From positions 774,280 to 838,279 of the forward strand of contig NZ_JAAWWL010000002.1 in assembly GCF_012272815.1 (NCBI RefSeq): DNA of 64,000 nucleotides, written 5' to 3'. The notes beneath the pieces were generated by a model. It ran no database searches. It saw only the letters and a program-made list of their open reading frames with translations, and had not been told where the DNA came from. The position numbers and the translations under genes were made by a program. Each line of letters opens with the position of its first letter. Position 1 is the first letter of the stretch. The stretch is from Croceivirga thetidis. GTDB lineage: Bacteria > Bacteroidota > Bacteroidia > Flavobacteriales > Flavobacteriaceae. This document shows positions 18,090 through 27,267 of the stretch, one piece after another.

Positions 18090-18833
18090 CTAAAGTTGTG
18101 AAAAAGCCAGAGGCTTTAAAAATACCCTGACAATTTCGTTCATTGAGTTGGCGTATTGTTGGTCTGCAAGCAAAGCTTTCCACTGGGGATGTTGCACAAA
18201 TTTTGCCCATCCCTCATTGTGGGCATCCATATCTTCAACTGCAAGCAAATAGGTTAAACACGGCATATTGTCGCCTGCAATGTTGTAGCCAAAAAAGACC
18301 ATGCCCAATCCGGCGTCTTTGAATATTGCAAATTCGCTTTGGAACATTTTTACCTTTCGTCTCAATGCATCTTCATTATAACTGTTATAAATACGGAGCT
18401 CTAAAAAATCCTTTCCTTCAGCAGGGGGCTGCAAGGATGGGAATCCTTTGGTTGAACTGATTAGGTCAGATTTAAAACGGTCATATGGCATAGTGTTCGG
18501 TGCTGCCTTCAAATAGCTATTCGCAGCAGTTTGATAAGCTTCATCTGCTTCTAAAGCATCAACTGAGTTTTGATATGCCGATATGGTTGGATAAGGTAAT
18601 AAGAGGTAAATCTTCCTTGGCATAGCCTGGCTAGTCTCTTCAAAAACACCTATACCTTCAACCCCTTGTCGGTTCAATGCGGGAATAAGAGCATCTTCGA
18701 AATAATTAAGCAGTACATCGGCATTTTTAAAAAAACCGATTTCATAGGTACGCAGCTCGTAAACCTGATCTTGTGCATTTATTGACAACGCTACAAAAAA
18801 ACTAAGTGTCGCAATTACTTTGTGAAGTTTCAT
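18090..18833 (-). CDS. Exported NIPSNAP-family protein
   Basis: 247 residues with a signal peptide ending at INAQ. Two dimeric alpha/beta-barrel NIPSNAP repeats are visible, each beginning with a conserved strand: YELRTYEIG near residue 24 and LELRIYNSYNE near 143. Function of the bacterial family is unsettled. It lies 32 bases downstream of the SnoaL-like gene on the same strand and converges with msrB; a small hairpin (AGACTA/TAGTCT) spans both stop codons. Confidence 0.85.
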   Translation of the reverse strand: MKLHKVIATLSFFVALSINAQDQVYELRTYEIGFFKNADVLLNYFEDALIPALNRQGVEGIGVFEETSQAMPRKIYLLLPYPTISAYQNSVDALEADEAYQTAANSYLKAAPNTMPYDRFKSDLISSTKGFPSLQPPAEGKDFLELRIYNSYNEDALRRKVKMFQSEFAIFKDAGLGMVFFGYNIAGDNMPCLTYLLAVEDMDAHNEGWAKFVQHPQWKALLADQQYANSMNEIVRVFLKPLAFSQL

Positions 18834-18865
18834 TTTATTGGTTTGATTTTTTGTTAGACAGATTT

Positions 18866-19333
18866 CTATTCTACATTACAATCCGCTTTCCCCCGAGTAT
18901 CGATAAGGTAGATTATTTTCCATTCTCCATCAAAATTCACCATCTGAAACGAATTGATGCCGCAGTGGCTAAATTTATCATTTAGCCAAAACTCATAACC
19001 CACCCAAGCATTGGCCATTGTTCGATCTACTTGTACATTCCATGATGTTAGCCTTTCCTCAAAAGAAATACTATCGGGAATTGATACAATAGATTCGTAC
19101 AATTTTTCGATGGGTTGACTTCGATACATGGTTTTACCCTCTTTATTTCTGCCCGTTGTTTGCAATACTACATTTTCTCCCATATAACTTTTCATGGCCA
19201 TGGAATCCTGTTTGTGGAAGGCTTCAAAAAAACCTTCCACTACTTTTTTAACAGATTCTTTTTCAGAATCCTGCGCAAGATTGATTTGGCTGGCAAATAG
19301 TGCAAGGCTTAAAATCAACAGTTTGTTTTTCAT
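18866..19333 (-). CDS. Exported NTF2/SnoaL-like protein (DUF4440 type)
   Basis: 155 residues from the ATG at 19333 (another ATG lies 9 bases upstream). A signal peptide ends near INLAQ. The mature part has the NTF2-like cone pattern: [22 protein letters not shown] at the start, then strands ending [15 protein letters not shown]. Such domains bind small ligands or serve as enzymes; no active-site set is obvious. It probably forms an operon with the NIPSNAP gene and is divergent from panB, with about 70 bases between starts. Confidence 0.78.
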   Translation of the reverse strand: MKNKLLILSLALFASQINLAQDSEKESVKKVVEGFFEAFHKQDSMAMKSYMGENVVLQTTGRNKEGKTMYRSQPIEKLYESIVSIPDSISFEERLTSWNVQVDRTMANAWVGYEFWLNDKFSHCGINSFQMVNFDGEWKIIYLIDTRGKADCNVE

Positions 19334-19402
19334 GATTTCCATTATTTGATTCGTCTACAAATTAACCAAATCTGCTTATTTTTAGCGTCAAACCCGATAA
19401 GA

Positions 19403-20221
19403 ATGTCCATTGCAAAAAAGGAATACAAGCGCGTTACAGTCAAATCGCTAATTGAAATGAAACAGAATGGGGAAAAAATCTCCATGTTGACTGCTTATGA
19501 TTTTTCAATGGCCAAAATTGTCGATTCTGCCAACGTAGATGTGATTTTGGTTGGTGATTCTGCAAGTAATGTTATGGCCGGTCATGAAACAACGTTGCCC
19601 ATTACCCTTGATCAAATGATTTATCATGCAAGTTCGGTAGTAAGAGCGGCAAAACGGGCGCTTATTGTTGTTGATATTCCTTTTGGAAGTTATCAAAGTG
19701 ACTCTAAAGAAGCACTTCGTTCTGCAATTCGAATTATGAAAGAAAGTGGTGCCCATGCAATAAAGGTTGAAGGAGGAGTAGAAATAAAAGATTCTGTAAA
19801 ACGTATTTTACAGGCAGGCATTCCGGTTATGGGGCATTTGGGACTTACACCGCAATCCATTTATAAATTTGGAACCTATACCGTACGAGCTAAAGAAGAA
19901 GCTGAAGCCGAAAAGTTAAAAGAAGATGCCAAATTTTTAGAAAAAGTAGGATGCTTCGGGATTGTTTTGGAAAAGATTCCAGCAAATCTAGCCAAGGAAG
20001 TTGCCGATAGTGTCTCTATACCAGTAATCGGTATTGGAGCTGGCGGAGGTGTTGACGGTCAAGTTTTGGTCGTTCATGATTTATTGGGTATGACACATGA
20101 GTTTAATCCACGCTTCTTACGTCGTTATTTGAACTTATACGATGAGATGGGAAAAGCCATTGGCCAATATGTGGCCGATGTAAAATCAAAAGATTTTCCG
20201 AATACCAACGAGAGTTACTAA
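19403..20221 (+). CDS. panB: 3-methyl-2-oxobutanoate hydroxymethyltransferase
   Basis: First step of pantothenate and hence CoA synthesis: transfers a hydroxymethyl group from methylene-tetrahydrofolate to 2-oxoisovalerate. 272 residues from the ATG at 19403, which gives the normal N-terminus ([11 protein letters not shown]); an upstream start would add an unsupported tail. Motifs include [34 protein letters not shown] and the [15 protein letters not shown] loop. Its stop directly abuts the next gene. panC is not nearby. Confidence 0.96.
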   Translation: MSIAKKEYKRVTVKSLIEMKQNGEKISMLTAYDFSMAKIVDSANVDVILVGDSASNVMAGHETTLPITLDQMIYHASSVVRAAKRALIVVDIPFGSYQSDSKEALRSAIRIMKESGAHAIKVEGGVEIKDSVKRILQAGIPVMGHLGLTPQSIYKFGTYTVRAKEEAEAEKLKEDAKFLEKVGCFGIVLEKIPANLAKEVADSVSIPVIGIGAGGGVDGQVLVVHDLLGMTHEFNPRFLRRYLNLYDEMGKAIGQYVADVKSKDFPNTNESY

Positions 20222-20926
20222 TTGTCTGAATTGGACCAACACTCCACTCCCGCTAATTTGCAAGTGCTCTATGAGGACAATCACCTGATTGTTGTCAATA
20301 AACGTGCTGGTGATATTGTTCAGGGTGATAAGACGGGTGATATTCCTCTTGCCGATGTAGTCAAGGAATACATAAGGATAAAATACAACAAACCCAGAAA
20401 CGTCTATTTGGGTGTTGTTCACCGATTGGACCGACCAACCTCGGGTATTGTTGTTTTCTCGAAAACCTCCAAGGCTTTACCCCGACTCAACAAATTGTTT
20501 GCTGAAGGCAAAACGAAAAAAACGTATTGGGCCGTGGTTAAAAATGCCCCTCCCAAAGAAAAGGACGAACTTGTTCATTGGCTTGTCAGAAATCCAAAAC
20601 AGAATAAATCATACGCTCATAAAAATGAAGTGCCTAAAAGCAAAAAGGCCATCTTAAGCTATCGTATACTGAAAAAGCTTGATCACTACTTCTTATTGGA
20701 AATTGATTTAAAAACAGGTCGACACCATCAAATCAGGGCCCAACTTTCCGCAATCAATTCAATTATCAAAGGAGATTTAAAATATGGTGCCGATAGAAGT
20801 AACAAAGATGGTAGTATTCATTTACACTCAAGATATCTGGCCTTTGAACATCCCGTAAAAAAAGAACAAGTACAATTTTTAGCTCCCCCACCCCATGATG
20901 TTATTTGGGATACATGTGTGGATTAA
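20222..20926 (+). CDS. RluA-family pseudouridine synthase
   Basis: Converts uridines in rRNA or tRNA to pseudouridine. 234 residues. The catalytic motif HRLDRPTSG with its Asp is present, as are the RluA strand YEDNHLIVVNK and the LKTGRHHQIRAQL motif. There is no S4 domain. The start is a TTG immediately after the panB stop; no ATG lies before the domain, so translation is probably coupled to panB. Which RNA position it modifies cannot be told. Confidence 0.9.
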   Translation: MSELDQHSTPANLQVLYEDNHLIVVNKRAGDIVQGDKTGDIPLADVVKEYIRIKYNKPRNVYLGVVHRLDRPTSGIVVFSKTSKALPRLNKLFAEGKTKKTYWAVVKNAPPKEKDELVHWLVRNPKQNKSYAHKNEVPKSKKAILSYRILKKLDHYFLLEIDLKTGRHHQIRAQLSAINSIIKGDLKYGADRSNKDGSIHLHSRYLAFEHPVKKEQVQFLAPPPHDVIWDTCVD

Positions 20927-20943
20927 TTTGTATTTTTTATTTG

Positions 20944-22803
20944 ATGAAAATCTGTTTGTCAATAACTCTTCGTTTTTGGTTTTTCTTCCTGTTTTTAATA
21001 GGATCATTCTTTTCCTACGCTCAAATAAACGAATCTGATTTGGAGCTTAAAGAAAAACAGCTTCGTGTTATTTATGGAGTGGACAAACTTAATATGCTCA
21101 ATGAACTTTCCTCAGATTTCCAAGAACTCAATGAAAGAAAAGCATTGAGATATGCCAAACAAGCAGCATCATTGGCCGACAATCTTAAGAATGAAGACAA
21201 TTCCTTGCCAACCAATTCTAGTATTGCCCAGGCCTATGAACAAATGGCAACTATCAATTTAAGCCGAGGCAAATACTTCGAGTTTGCAAAAAATGTAGAA
21301 GCATTAAAATCCGTTCAATCCTTTTTGCGAGACAGTATGCTGCATAAAAGAATTATGGATTATGATTTCAAAATTGACTCCTTGGATGCCCTGGGAGAAA
21401 TTAAATCAGGATTTATAAATAGAACGCTATCTAAAATAAAGGTGGGCGAAGCCATTAGAAATGAGTCGAACGACCTAAGACTTAAGTCAAAACTTAACCA
21501 AGCCACTAGCAAAGAAGAAAGTGGCGATTTTCTTGCGGCCATAGCAAATTATGAAGAGGCCATAAATCTTTACAGAAACTCTGGAGAACGTGTTGAGATT
21601 AATAAGCTAAGACTAAAGATTGCCACACTATACGATAGCTTGAACATGCACAAAACCGGACAAGCATATCTTGAAGAAGTGTTGAAGGAAAAAAATCCTA
21701 GTTCTACTAAGGAAGAAGTAATACCAAACTTCAGCAACCTGTCATCGGTTTCTCGAGATTCTTTGCAGAATGTTCAAAAAAAATATCAAGGTCTTGCTAA
21801 AAAGTTCGAAAACGAAAAAGACTTTAATCGATCATTACGGTATTATGATCTTTACCAACAAGTTACCCAAAAACTTTTCGAAGATAGTATTGCTGCCATC
21901 GCCCAAAACAAGATCAATGAAAATGAGATTACCCTATTAACCCAGCAAAAGAACATAGCTGCCCTTAAACTTGAAAAATCAAAGGCTGAAAACGTAAGGC
22001 AAATCCAGCTTAAAAGAACCTATCTAATAATAGGCTTATTGGCTCTTGTTAGCGCAATAATTGGTGGTTCATTGTTTTTGTCCAAGCGCAAAAAACATAA
22101 AAAACTAACGATAGCCTATACCGATTTAGATGTGGCAAATGTAAAATTGAAACAGGCCGAATCGCGAATAACAACATTACTACAACAACAAGTTTCAGAT
22201 GTAGCTGCCAACGAACTATTAAAAGCCGGTGATAAATACAGTGGAGAGTCGAATACCGTTTGTGTATTGTTCCTTGATATTCGAGGATTTACAAAAATTG
22301 CTCAGGTATTAAGCCCTGAGAAATTAATTGAATTTCAAAACGAGGCATTTGGACCGATGTTGGACAGTATTCAAAAAAATGGTGGAATGGTTAATCAACT
22401 GATGGGTGACGGATTCATGGCCACCTTTGGAATTGGGAACAAAGAAAAAGATTTTTGTGTTCGAGCCTTTGAATCGGCTATTGAAATTTTAGAGGCCTTA
22501 CAAGGTAGAATTTTAAAAAAAGAAATCAGAAACTTTGAAATTGGTATTGGGCTTCACACTGGTGATGTAGTCGTTGGTAATGTTGGCAATGATAGTCGTA
22601 AACAATTTTCTATAACAGGAAACCCGGTTATTATCGCGAGTCGATTAGAGCAACTCAACAAAAAATACCAATCTAATCTTATTGTTTCTGACGAAGTATA
22701 CGCCAATATCAGCCGAATAATAACGGATGAACAATTTGAAACCGAGGTAGTGAACTTAAAAGGGAGAAACGACAGATTTAAAATCCATATTTTGAAAGGG
22801 TAA
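20944..22803 (+). CDS. Membrane class III cyclase homolog with TPR sensor
   Basis: 619 residues from the ATG at 20944. Order: signal peptide (to SYAQ), periplasmic TPR repeats, membrane helix (about 359-380), coiled coil, then a class III nucleotidyl cyclase domain (about 435-600). Metal aspartates D445 (LDIRGFT) and D489 (MGDGF) and the Arg567 position are kept. The substrate-selecting Lys is Gln485, and the transition-state Asn of the usual VNxAxR motif is Ile563 (PVIIASR). It may be a degenerate or non-standard cyclase. It follows rluA by 17 bases and so probably belongs to the panB operon. Confidence 0.85.
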   Translation: MKICLSITLRFWFFFLFLIGSFFSYAQINESDLELKEKQLRVIYGVDKLNMLNELSSDFQELNERKALRYAKQAASLADNLKNEDNSLPTNSSIAQAYEQMATINLSRGKYFEFAKNVEALKSVQSFLRDSMLHKRIMDYDFKIDSLDALGEIKSGFINRTLSKIKVGEAIRNESNDLRLKSKLNQATSKEESGDFLAAIANYEEAINLYRNSGERVEINKLRLKIATLYDSLNMHKTGQAYLEEVLKEKNPSSTKEEVIPNFSNLSSVSRDSLQNVQKKYQGLAKKFENEKDFNRSLRYYDLYQQVTQKLFEDSIAAIAQNKINENEITLLTQQKNIAALKLEKSKAENVRQIQLKRTYLIIGLLALVSAIIGGSLFLSKRKKHKKLTIAYTDLDVANVKLKQAESRITTLLQQQVSDVAANELLKAGDKYSGESNTVCVLFLDIRGFTKIAQVLSPEKLIEFQNEAFGPMLDSIQKNGGMVNQLMGDGFMATFGIGNKEKDFCVRAFESAIEILEALQGRILKKEIRNFEIGIGLHTGDVVVGNVGNDSRKQFSITGNPVIIASRLEQLNKKYQSNLIVSDEVYANISRIITDEQFETEVVNLKGRNDRFKIHILKG

Positions 22804-22821
22804 TCTCATGGAGTATTTTTT
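22791..22821 (+). promoter_or_regulatory. Candidate promoter of the DUF4252 gene
   Basis: TTTG (22791-22794), 19 bases, then TATTTTTT (22814-22821), one mismatch from TAnnTTTG. It overlaps the end of the cyclase gene and would give a leader of about 23 bases. Confidence 0.4.
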
Positions 22822-22848
22822 TGTTACATTTCGGTCAAACACAATCTC

Positions 22849-23370
22849 ATGAAAAAATTCTTTTTTCTTCTGTTCCTGTTTTTATTGGCGTCTTGCAGTA
22901 GTTACAATTCTATTGACGGATTTTACGAAGCACATAAAAATGATGATAAAGTCACTGCTTTTAGGGTACCACAATTCATGTTTTCGCTCTTAAGTGAAAT
23001 TTCTCCAGAGATGAAAAGTATGGTCGGAAATACAAAGGACTTACGCTACATGCAGTTTCCTAGCGCCAGTGATTCTCAAACAAGATTCTTAAACTCTCAA
23101 ATGGATAATTTTGCTTCTAATTCATTTATAGAGGTATTTCGTAAGAATGATGATTTGAAACGAAACATTGTTTCAATTCGTGAAAAAAAGGATGTTGTAA
23201 AGGAAATACTGGTCTATAAGAACGATAATGCTTTTGGTTCTTTTCTATATTTCAGTGGCAATTTTGACCCTATGAAGGTTCGTGAATTGGCAAAAAATCA
23301 GGAATTCGAAAAATTTACAAGCGGGTTGCTTCCTCAAATGAACTTGCAAACCCCGGGCTTTTCCAATTAG
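22849..23370 (+). CDS. DUF4252-family lipoprotein
   Basis: 173 residues. A lipoprotein signal peptide with lipobox LASC is followed by a short domain of DUF4252 type, a Bacteroidota envelope family of unknown function often encoded beside small regulators. The mature part has an alpha/beta pattern ending in VYKNDNAFGSFLYFSGNFD. It converges with the EamA transporter gene and the two stop codons overlap by 4 bases. Confidence 0.75.
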   Translation: MKKFFFLLFLFLLASCSSYNSIDGFYEAHKNDDKVTAFRVPQFMFSLLSEISPEMKSMVGNTKDLRYMQFPSASDSQTRFLNSQMDNFASNSFIEVFRKNDDLKRNIVSIREKKDVVKEILVYKNDNAFGSFLYFSGNFDPMKVRELAKNQEFEKFTSGLLPQMNLQTPGFSN

Positions 23371-24233
23371 GAAATTTTTCTATTTCTGTAACTTTCTATC
23401 ACTACGGCCGACAAAATCAAAACCCCACCCCCTATTGTTGTAAGACTTGGAAATTCTTTCAAAAAAAGAGCTCCTAAGAGAATACCATAAATAGGCTGGA
23501 TACTACTTAAAATACTAATTGAGGTTATTGAGAAATACCGAAAACACTTCAAGAAAAGCGTGTGCCCAATGGCGGTGGTAACTAAAGCCAAAGTAAAAAT
23601 CCAAGGTAATTGCGATAAAGCTTGACCACTATCTTCCCAAAAAAAGAAGGGAAATAAGCCGATGGCTACTATAGCCATTTGCCAAGTCATTAAACTGGAA
23701 CCATTGTATTCTGCAACCCGTTTTTTTAGAATAATATTCCGTAATGAATACAGGACAGCTGAGAACAGGCCAATTAACACTGCCAAGGTGCTGCTATTGC
23801 CAAAATCAAAATCAGGAACCAAAAAATAAACCCCTACCAAAACCAAAAACCCTAAAAAAAGATGTACACGCTGTAGTTTTGTTTTTAAAATAAGTGGCTC
23901 TAAGAAAGCCGTTATTACGGGATAGGTAAAAAGTGAAAGCATCCCAATTGCAACATTTGACAGTTGCAGGGAATAGAAATATGTAACCCAATGAGCTCCC
24001 ATAAAAAGGCCACTTAAAATAACCGGGAGCCGATGCCCCCTTTCAATCTTGAGAGTAATACCTCGAAATTTACAATAACCCCAAAGCAACATAAATGCCA
24101 ATATCCCTCGAATACAAATAGTCAATGAAGGAGCCAATTGAATATACCTACCCAAAGCTCCTGATGTACCCACCAAGATCATGGCTAGATTAATTTCAAA
24201 AAAATGTGAGAGATTACCCTTATTAAGACTCAA
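23367..24233 (-). CDS. EamA/DMT-family transporter
   Basis: 288 residues with ten predicted membrane helices, made of two repeated EamA halves (about 1-135 and 145-285). The second repeat contains TTAIGHTLFLKCFRYFSITSISILSSIQP, given here as a description of the helix 8-9 signature beginning at about residue 215. The start is a TTG at 24233; the first ATG would remove the start of helix 1. It lies 9 bases after the stop of the upstream gene on the same strand. Substrate unknown; drug or metabolite export is typical. Confidence 0.85.
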   Translation of the reverse strand: MSLNKGNLSHFFEINLAMILVGTSGALGRYIQLAPSLTICIRGILAFMLLWGYCKFRGITLKIERGHRLPVILSGLFMGAHWVTYFYSLQLSNVAIGMLSLFTYPVITAFLEPLILKTKLQRVHLFLGFLVLVGVYFLVPDFDFGNSSTLAVLIGLFSAVLYSLRNIILKKRVAEYNGSSLMTWQMAIVAIGLFPFFFWEDSGQALSQLPWIFTLALVTTAIGHTLFLKCFRYFSITSISILSSIQPIYGILLGALFLKEFPSLTTIGGGVLILSAVVIESYRNRKIS

Positions 24234-24242
24234 ATCAACAAA

Positions 24243-25787
24243 TTATCGTGTGACAGCCAACGCCTTTTCGTGAATGATTTCAGCTACTGGCCGGTTCTGC
24301 AAATGACTCTCCAACCATGAAAGAATATCCAGGTACAAAAACGCCCTCTTTTCATAAGGATGGTCTTCATATTGCTTCAAATTGTCATAGAGTTTTTGAA
24401 ACTCATTTTTTAAGTCACTAGGATAGATGTCACCCAATCCTCTGAGAAACTTTATCATTTCTTCTTGGACTGCATGTAAGTCATTCATTTTCAGCAAGAA
24501 TTTATACGTACTCTTAAGTTGAACTTCAAGATGATAGTCCATACCTGCCTCATAATGTGCGACCAAACTTAAAACTCGCGCAAAACACATGAGGTCCTCA
24601 CGCATTTTCAAGTTTTTATTATTGATGATTCTTTTCAGATATTCTATGCAATTTTTGTTGTCTCCTACGCCAAAATACAAGCAAGCTATTTTATAGTACA
24701 ACAACATTACGTGGTGCTCATCGATACGGTTTTTGTGTTTCTTAATTCCATACTCAATGATATTGACCAAATAAAGCCCTTTTTGAAAAGTTCCTTCCAA
24801 AAAATGATGGTTCAGCTTATTGGAATTCAAATATAAAAACGCCAAAGAGTTGATGTTGTCATTCTTAGGGAAAGCATCGGATTCCAATACTCCCTCTAAC
24901 CGTTCTAAGGTGCCTTTGAATTGTGTGGCGTACTTAATGAAGAACAAAGCTTCCAATAAATAGTTGTTTCCCTTTAAAAAGAAAACTGGATTAAGCGAAA
25001 TCATTTCTGAATTATCATAAAACAGATCCACCCATTTACTTGCAAACTTGTAAGATGAAAGAAAATCTTGGGTCAATAGACTATACCACAAATGAGCCTT
25101 GTAATACCATAATTTTTCACGAAAACCCAATTCAACCAAATTGATGTTGGGAAGTTGTTTTTCGAAATAAGACCTAACATTTTTTAAATCTTCATCATTT
25201 CGAACATAACCAACTTTCAACATCATTCCATAAAGCTGAAGCGAAAGGTTTGAAAGCTTACTTGTCAAAACATTATGCTGCGAAAGCTCCTTTGCTTGTT
25301 GCACCAACTCTTCGGCCCTGGCAGGTATGCTTCTGGTAATATATTGTGTTTCAATTACTTTTTCGAGCTCAACAATTTCATAGGCTACGTTTTTCTCTTC
25401 ATGTTCAATAGCCAAGTTTTTTGCCTTTTCCAACAACTTAAGGCTTTGTTTGTAAAGTCCTTTTTGGTATAGAATAGTTGCAAAATCGAGTTGTTCCCGT
25501 ATTTGAACCCTGATATTTTGGTTGACTGGATTTAGACGTAAACTGATGAGCAACTGTTTGTACAAATGGGCCTTCAAATTAGATAGCTGCGCTTTTTTGA
25601 CAATTCCGTTATTAAGAATCTGAGACTCGTCATAGCTTTTCAGCTTATCTAAAAGATTAAATAAGGCCAGAAATTTTGCGTCAGAATTGACGCCCAATCT
25701 TCCCACATACAATTTAAATTGTCGCTTTTCTGATTTCGAAAGCGATTTTACCAAAACGAACAGGGGGTCGGAATGGTTATTTGTCAT
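24243..25787 (-). CDS. Large helical-repeat protein of unknown function
   Basis: 514 residues, no signal peptide or membrane segment. It is almost wholly alpha-helical, with TPR-like helix pairs (for example YQKGLYKQSLKLLEKAKNLA near residue 113). The N-terminus FVLVKSLSKSEKRQFKLY is a distinctive start I associate with a conserved Bacteroidota family lacking an assigned role. It is upstream of, and probably cotranscribed with, the EamA transporter, and divergent from leuA. Confidence 0.7.
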   Translation of the reverse strand: MTNNHSDPLFVLVKSLSKSEKRQFKLYVGRLGVNSDAKFLALFNLLDKLKSYDESQILNNGIVKKAQLSNLKAHLYKQLLISLRLNPVNQNIRVQIREQLDFATILYQKGLYKQSLKLLEKAKNLAIEHEEKNVAYEIVELEKVIETQYITRSIPARAEELVQQAKELSQHNVLTSKLSNLSLQLYGMMLKVGYVRNDEDLKNVRSYFEKQLPNINLVELGFREKLWYYKAHLWYSLLTQDFLSSYKFASKWVDLFYDNSEMISLNPVFFLKGNNYLLEALFFIKYATQFKGTLERLEGVLESDAFPKNDNINSLAFLYLNSNKLNHHFLEGTFQKGLYLVNIIEYGIKKHKNRIDEHHVMLLYYKIACLYFGVGDNKNCIEYLKRIINNKNLKMREDLMCFARVLSLVAHYEAGMDYHLEVQLKSTYKFLLKMNDLHAVQEEMIKFLRGLGDIYPSDLKNEFQKLYDNLKQYEDHPYEKRAFLYLDILSWLESHLQNRPVAEIIHEKALAVTR

Positions 25788-25876
25788 CGTAAAAACAATT
25801 AGCTATCTTCTTGAAATTCAGTCTAAAAAATAGACTCATTACCTATTTAACGTTGTAAAGTTTTCACCCCTATTTT

Positions 25877-25910
25877 ACAATCGTAAGACCATAATCTTAC
25901 ATTCGTAAGA
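25877..25910 (+). promoter_or_regulatory. Direct repeats upstream of leuA
   Basis: ACAATCGTAAGA (25877-25888) and ACATTCGTAAGA (25899-25910) are 11/12 identical and 22 bases apart, two helical turns. TCTTAC between them makes an inverted repeat with GTAAGA. They lie 20-55 bases before the leuA start in a short divergent region, so they are probably an operator for leuA, the divergent gene, or both. Confidence 0.5.
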
Positions 25911-25930
25911 ATTAGCAAAAACCAACTATA

Positions 25931-27103
25931 ATGGGTAAAGATAGGGTACATATTTTTGACACTACATTGAGAGATGGTGAGCAGGTTCCAGGATGCAAAT
26001 TGGATACCACTCAAAAGCTAGTTATAGCAAAAAGACTAGATGAGCTTGGAGTAGACATTATTGAAGCAGGCTTCCCTATTTCAAGCCCTGGTGATTTTAA
26101 TTCTGTCAGTGAAATTGCAAAGTTGGTCAAAAACGCTACTGTCTGTGGATTGACCCGGTCAGTCAAAAAGGATATTGAAGTTGCAGCTGATGCCATTAGG
26201 CATGCCAAAAGACCTAGGATTCATACAGGCATCGGAACGTCAGATTCCCATATAAACTTCAAATTCAAATCAAATCGAGATGATATTTTAGAGCGTGCAG
26301 TTGCTGCAGTGAGCTATGCTAAATCATTTGTCGAAGATGTTGAGTTCTATGCTGAAGATGCCGGTCGTACGGATAACGAGTACCTAGCTAGGGTTTGTGA
26401 GGCAGTTATCAAGGCAGGGGCTACAGTATTGAACATCCCTGATACGACAGGTTATTGCCTACCTGAGGAATACGGGGCAAAAATGAAGTATTTAAAAGAA
26501 AATGTAAAAGGTATAGAGAAGGCCATTTTGTCCTGTCATTGTCATAACGATTTAGGTCTTGCAACTGCAAATTCAATTGCCGGTGTAATAAACGGGGCAA
26601 GGCAAATAGAATGTACTATAAACGGAATTGGTGAAAGAGCTGGAAACACTTCGCTAGAGGAAGTGGTAATGATTATGCGCCAGCATCCTGATTTGAACTT
26701 GGACACTAATATCAACAGTAAACTTCTGAACGATACCAGTCAAATGGTATCAGAGAAAATGGGAATGCCTGTACAACCAAACAAGGCCATTGTTGGTTCA
26801 AACGCGTTTGCGCATAGTTCAGGTATTCATCAAGATGGCGTAATAAAGAATCGTGAAACTTACGAGATTATTGACCCCGCAGATGTTGGCGTCAGTGAAT
26901 CATCTATAGTGCTAACTGCTAGAAGTGGAAGGGCGGCCTTGGCTTACCGTGCAAAAAACGTAGGCTATGAATTGACTAAACTTCAGCTAGACAAAGTCTA
27001 TGAAAACTTCCTTCGCTTTGCTGACCAGAAAAAGGAAGTTGTGGATAGCGACATCCATAAAATAATAGAGACAAGCGATGTCAATCTTGCAAGTTTGGCT
27101 TAG
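25931..27103 (+). CDS. leuA: 2-isopropylmalate synthase
   Basis: Condenses acetyl-CoA with 2-oxoisovalerate, the first committed step to leucine. 390 residues: a DRE-TIM metallolyase barrel with [16 protein letters not shown] at the start, [15 protein letters not shown] holding metal-binding histidines, and [13 protein letters not shown]. The C-terminal leucine-binding regulatory domain of the long form is absent, so feedback control by leucine in the usual way is unlikely. Homocitrate or citramalate synthase is a less likely alternative. leuB, leuC and leuD are not next to it. Confidence 0.88.
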   Translation: MGKDRVHIFDTTLRDGEQVPGCKLDTTQKLVIAKRLDELGVDIIEAGFPISSPGDFNSVSEIAKLVKNATVCGLTRSVKKDIEVAADAIRHAKRPRIHTGIGTSDSHINFKFKSNRDDILERAVAAVSYAKSFVEDVEFYAEDAGRTDNEYLARVCEAVIKAGATVLNIPDTTGYCLPEEYGAKMKYLKENVKGIEKAILSCHCHNDLGLATANSIAGVINGARQIECTINGIGERAGNTSLEEVVMIMRQHPDLNLDTNINSKLLNDTSQMVSEKMGMPVQPNKAIVGSNAFAHSSGIHQDGVIKNRETYEIIDPADVGVSESSIVLTARSGRAALAYRAKNVGYELTKLQLDKVYENFLRFADQKKEVVDSDIHKIIETSDVNLASLA

Positions 27104-27123
27104 GTTAAAAGAAAGTTCAAGCA

Positions 27124-27267
27124 ATGACTGAAAAAGAAAAATCATTCCCCTTATTTGAAAGTAACCGTATGAGTTCTGTGGTGGATGAATTGTTTAGAAC
27201 CGCTGAGATGAAATCTACAGATTGGAGACAGGAAAACCTCGGTCTTGGCAAGTCTACGATTATTTAA
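27124..27267 (+). CDS. Small ORF behind leuA, unknown
   Basis: 47 residues (begins MTEKEKSFPLFESNRMSS, ends GKSTII). It starts 20 bases after the leuA stop, in a different frame, and its stop is adjacent to that of the convergent TlpA-like gene. Composition is soluble and ordinary, with no signal peptide. I recognise no family. Position suggests cotranscription with leuA. It could be a real small protein or the remnant of a longer gene. Confidence 0.4.
   Translation: MTEKEKSFPLFESNRMSSVVDELFRTAEMKSTDWRQENLGLGKSTII

Noticed and set aside
18073-18091. Terminator between msrB and the NIPSNAP gene
   Set aside because: A 6-base-pair stem without a T-run; too weak to call.
22814-22821. Transcription terminator in T-rich DNA after the cyclase gene
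   Set aside because: There is no stem before the T-run; it fits a -7 element better.
24243-25787. Transcriptional regulator for leuA
   Set aside because: The divergent protein is helical-repeat only; I see no DNA-binding motif in it.
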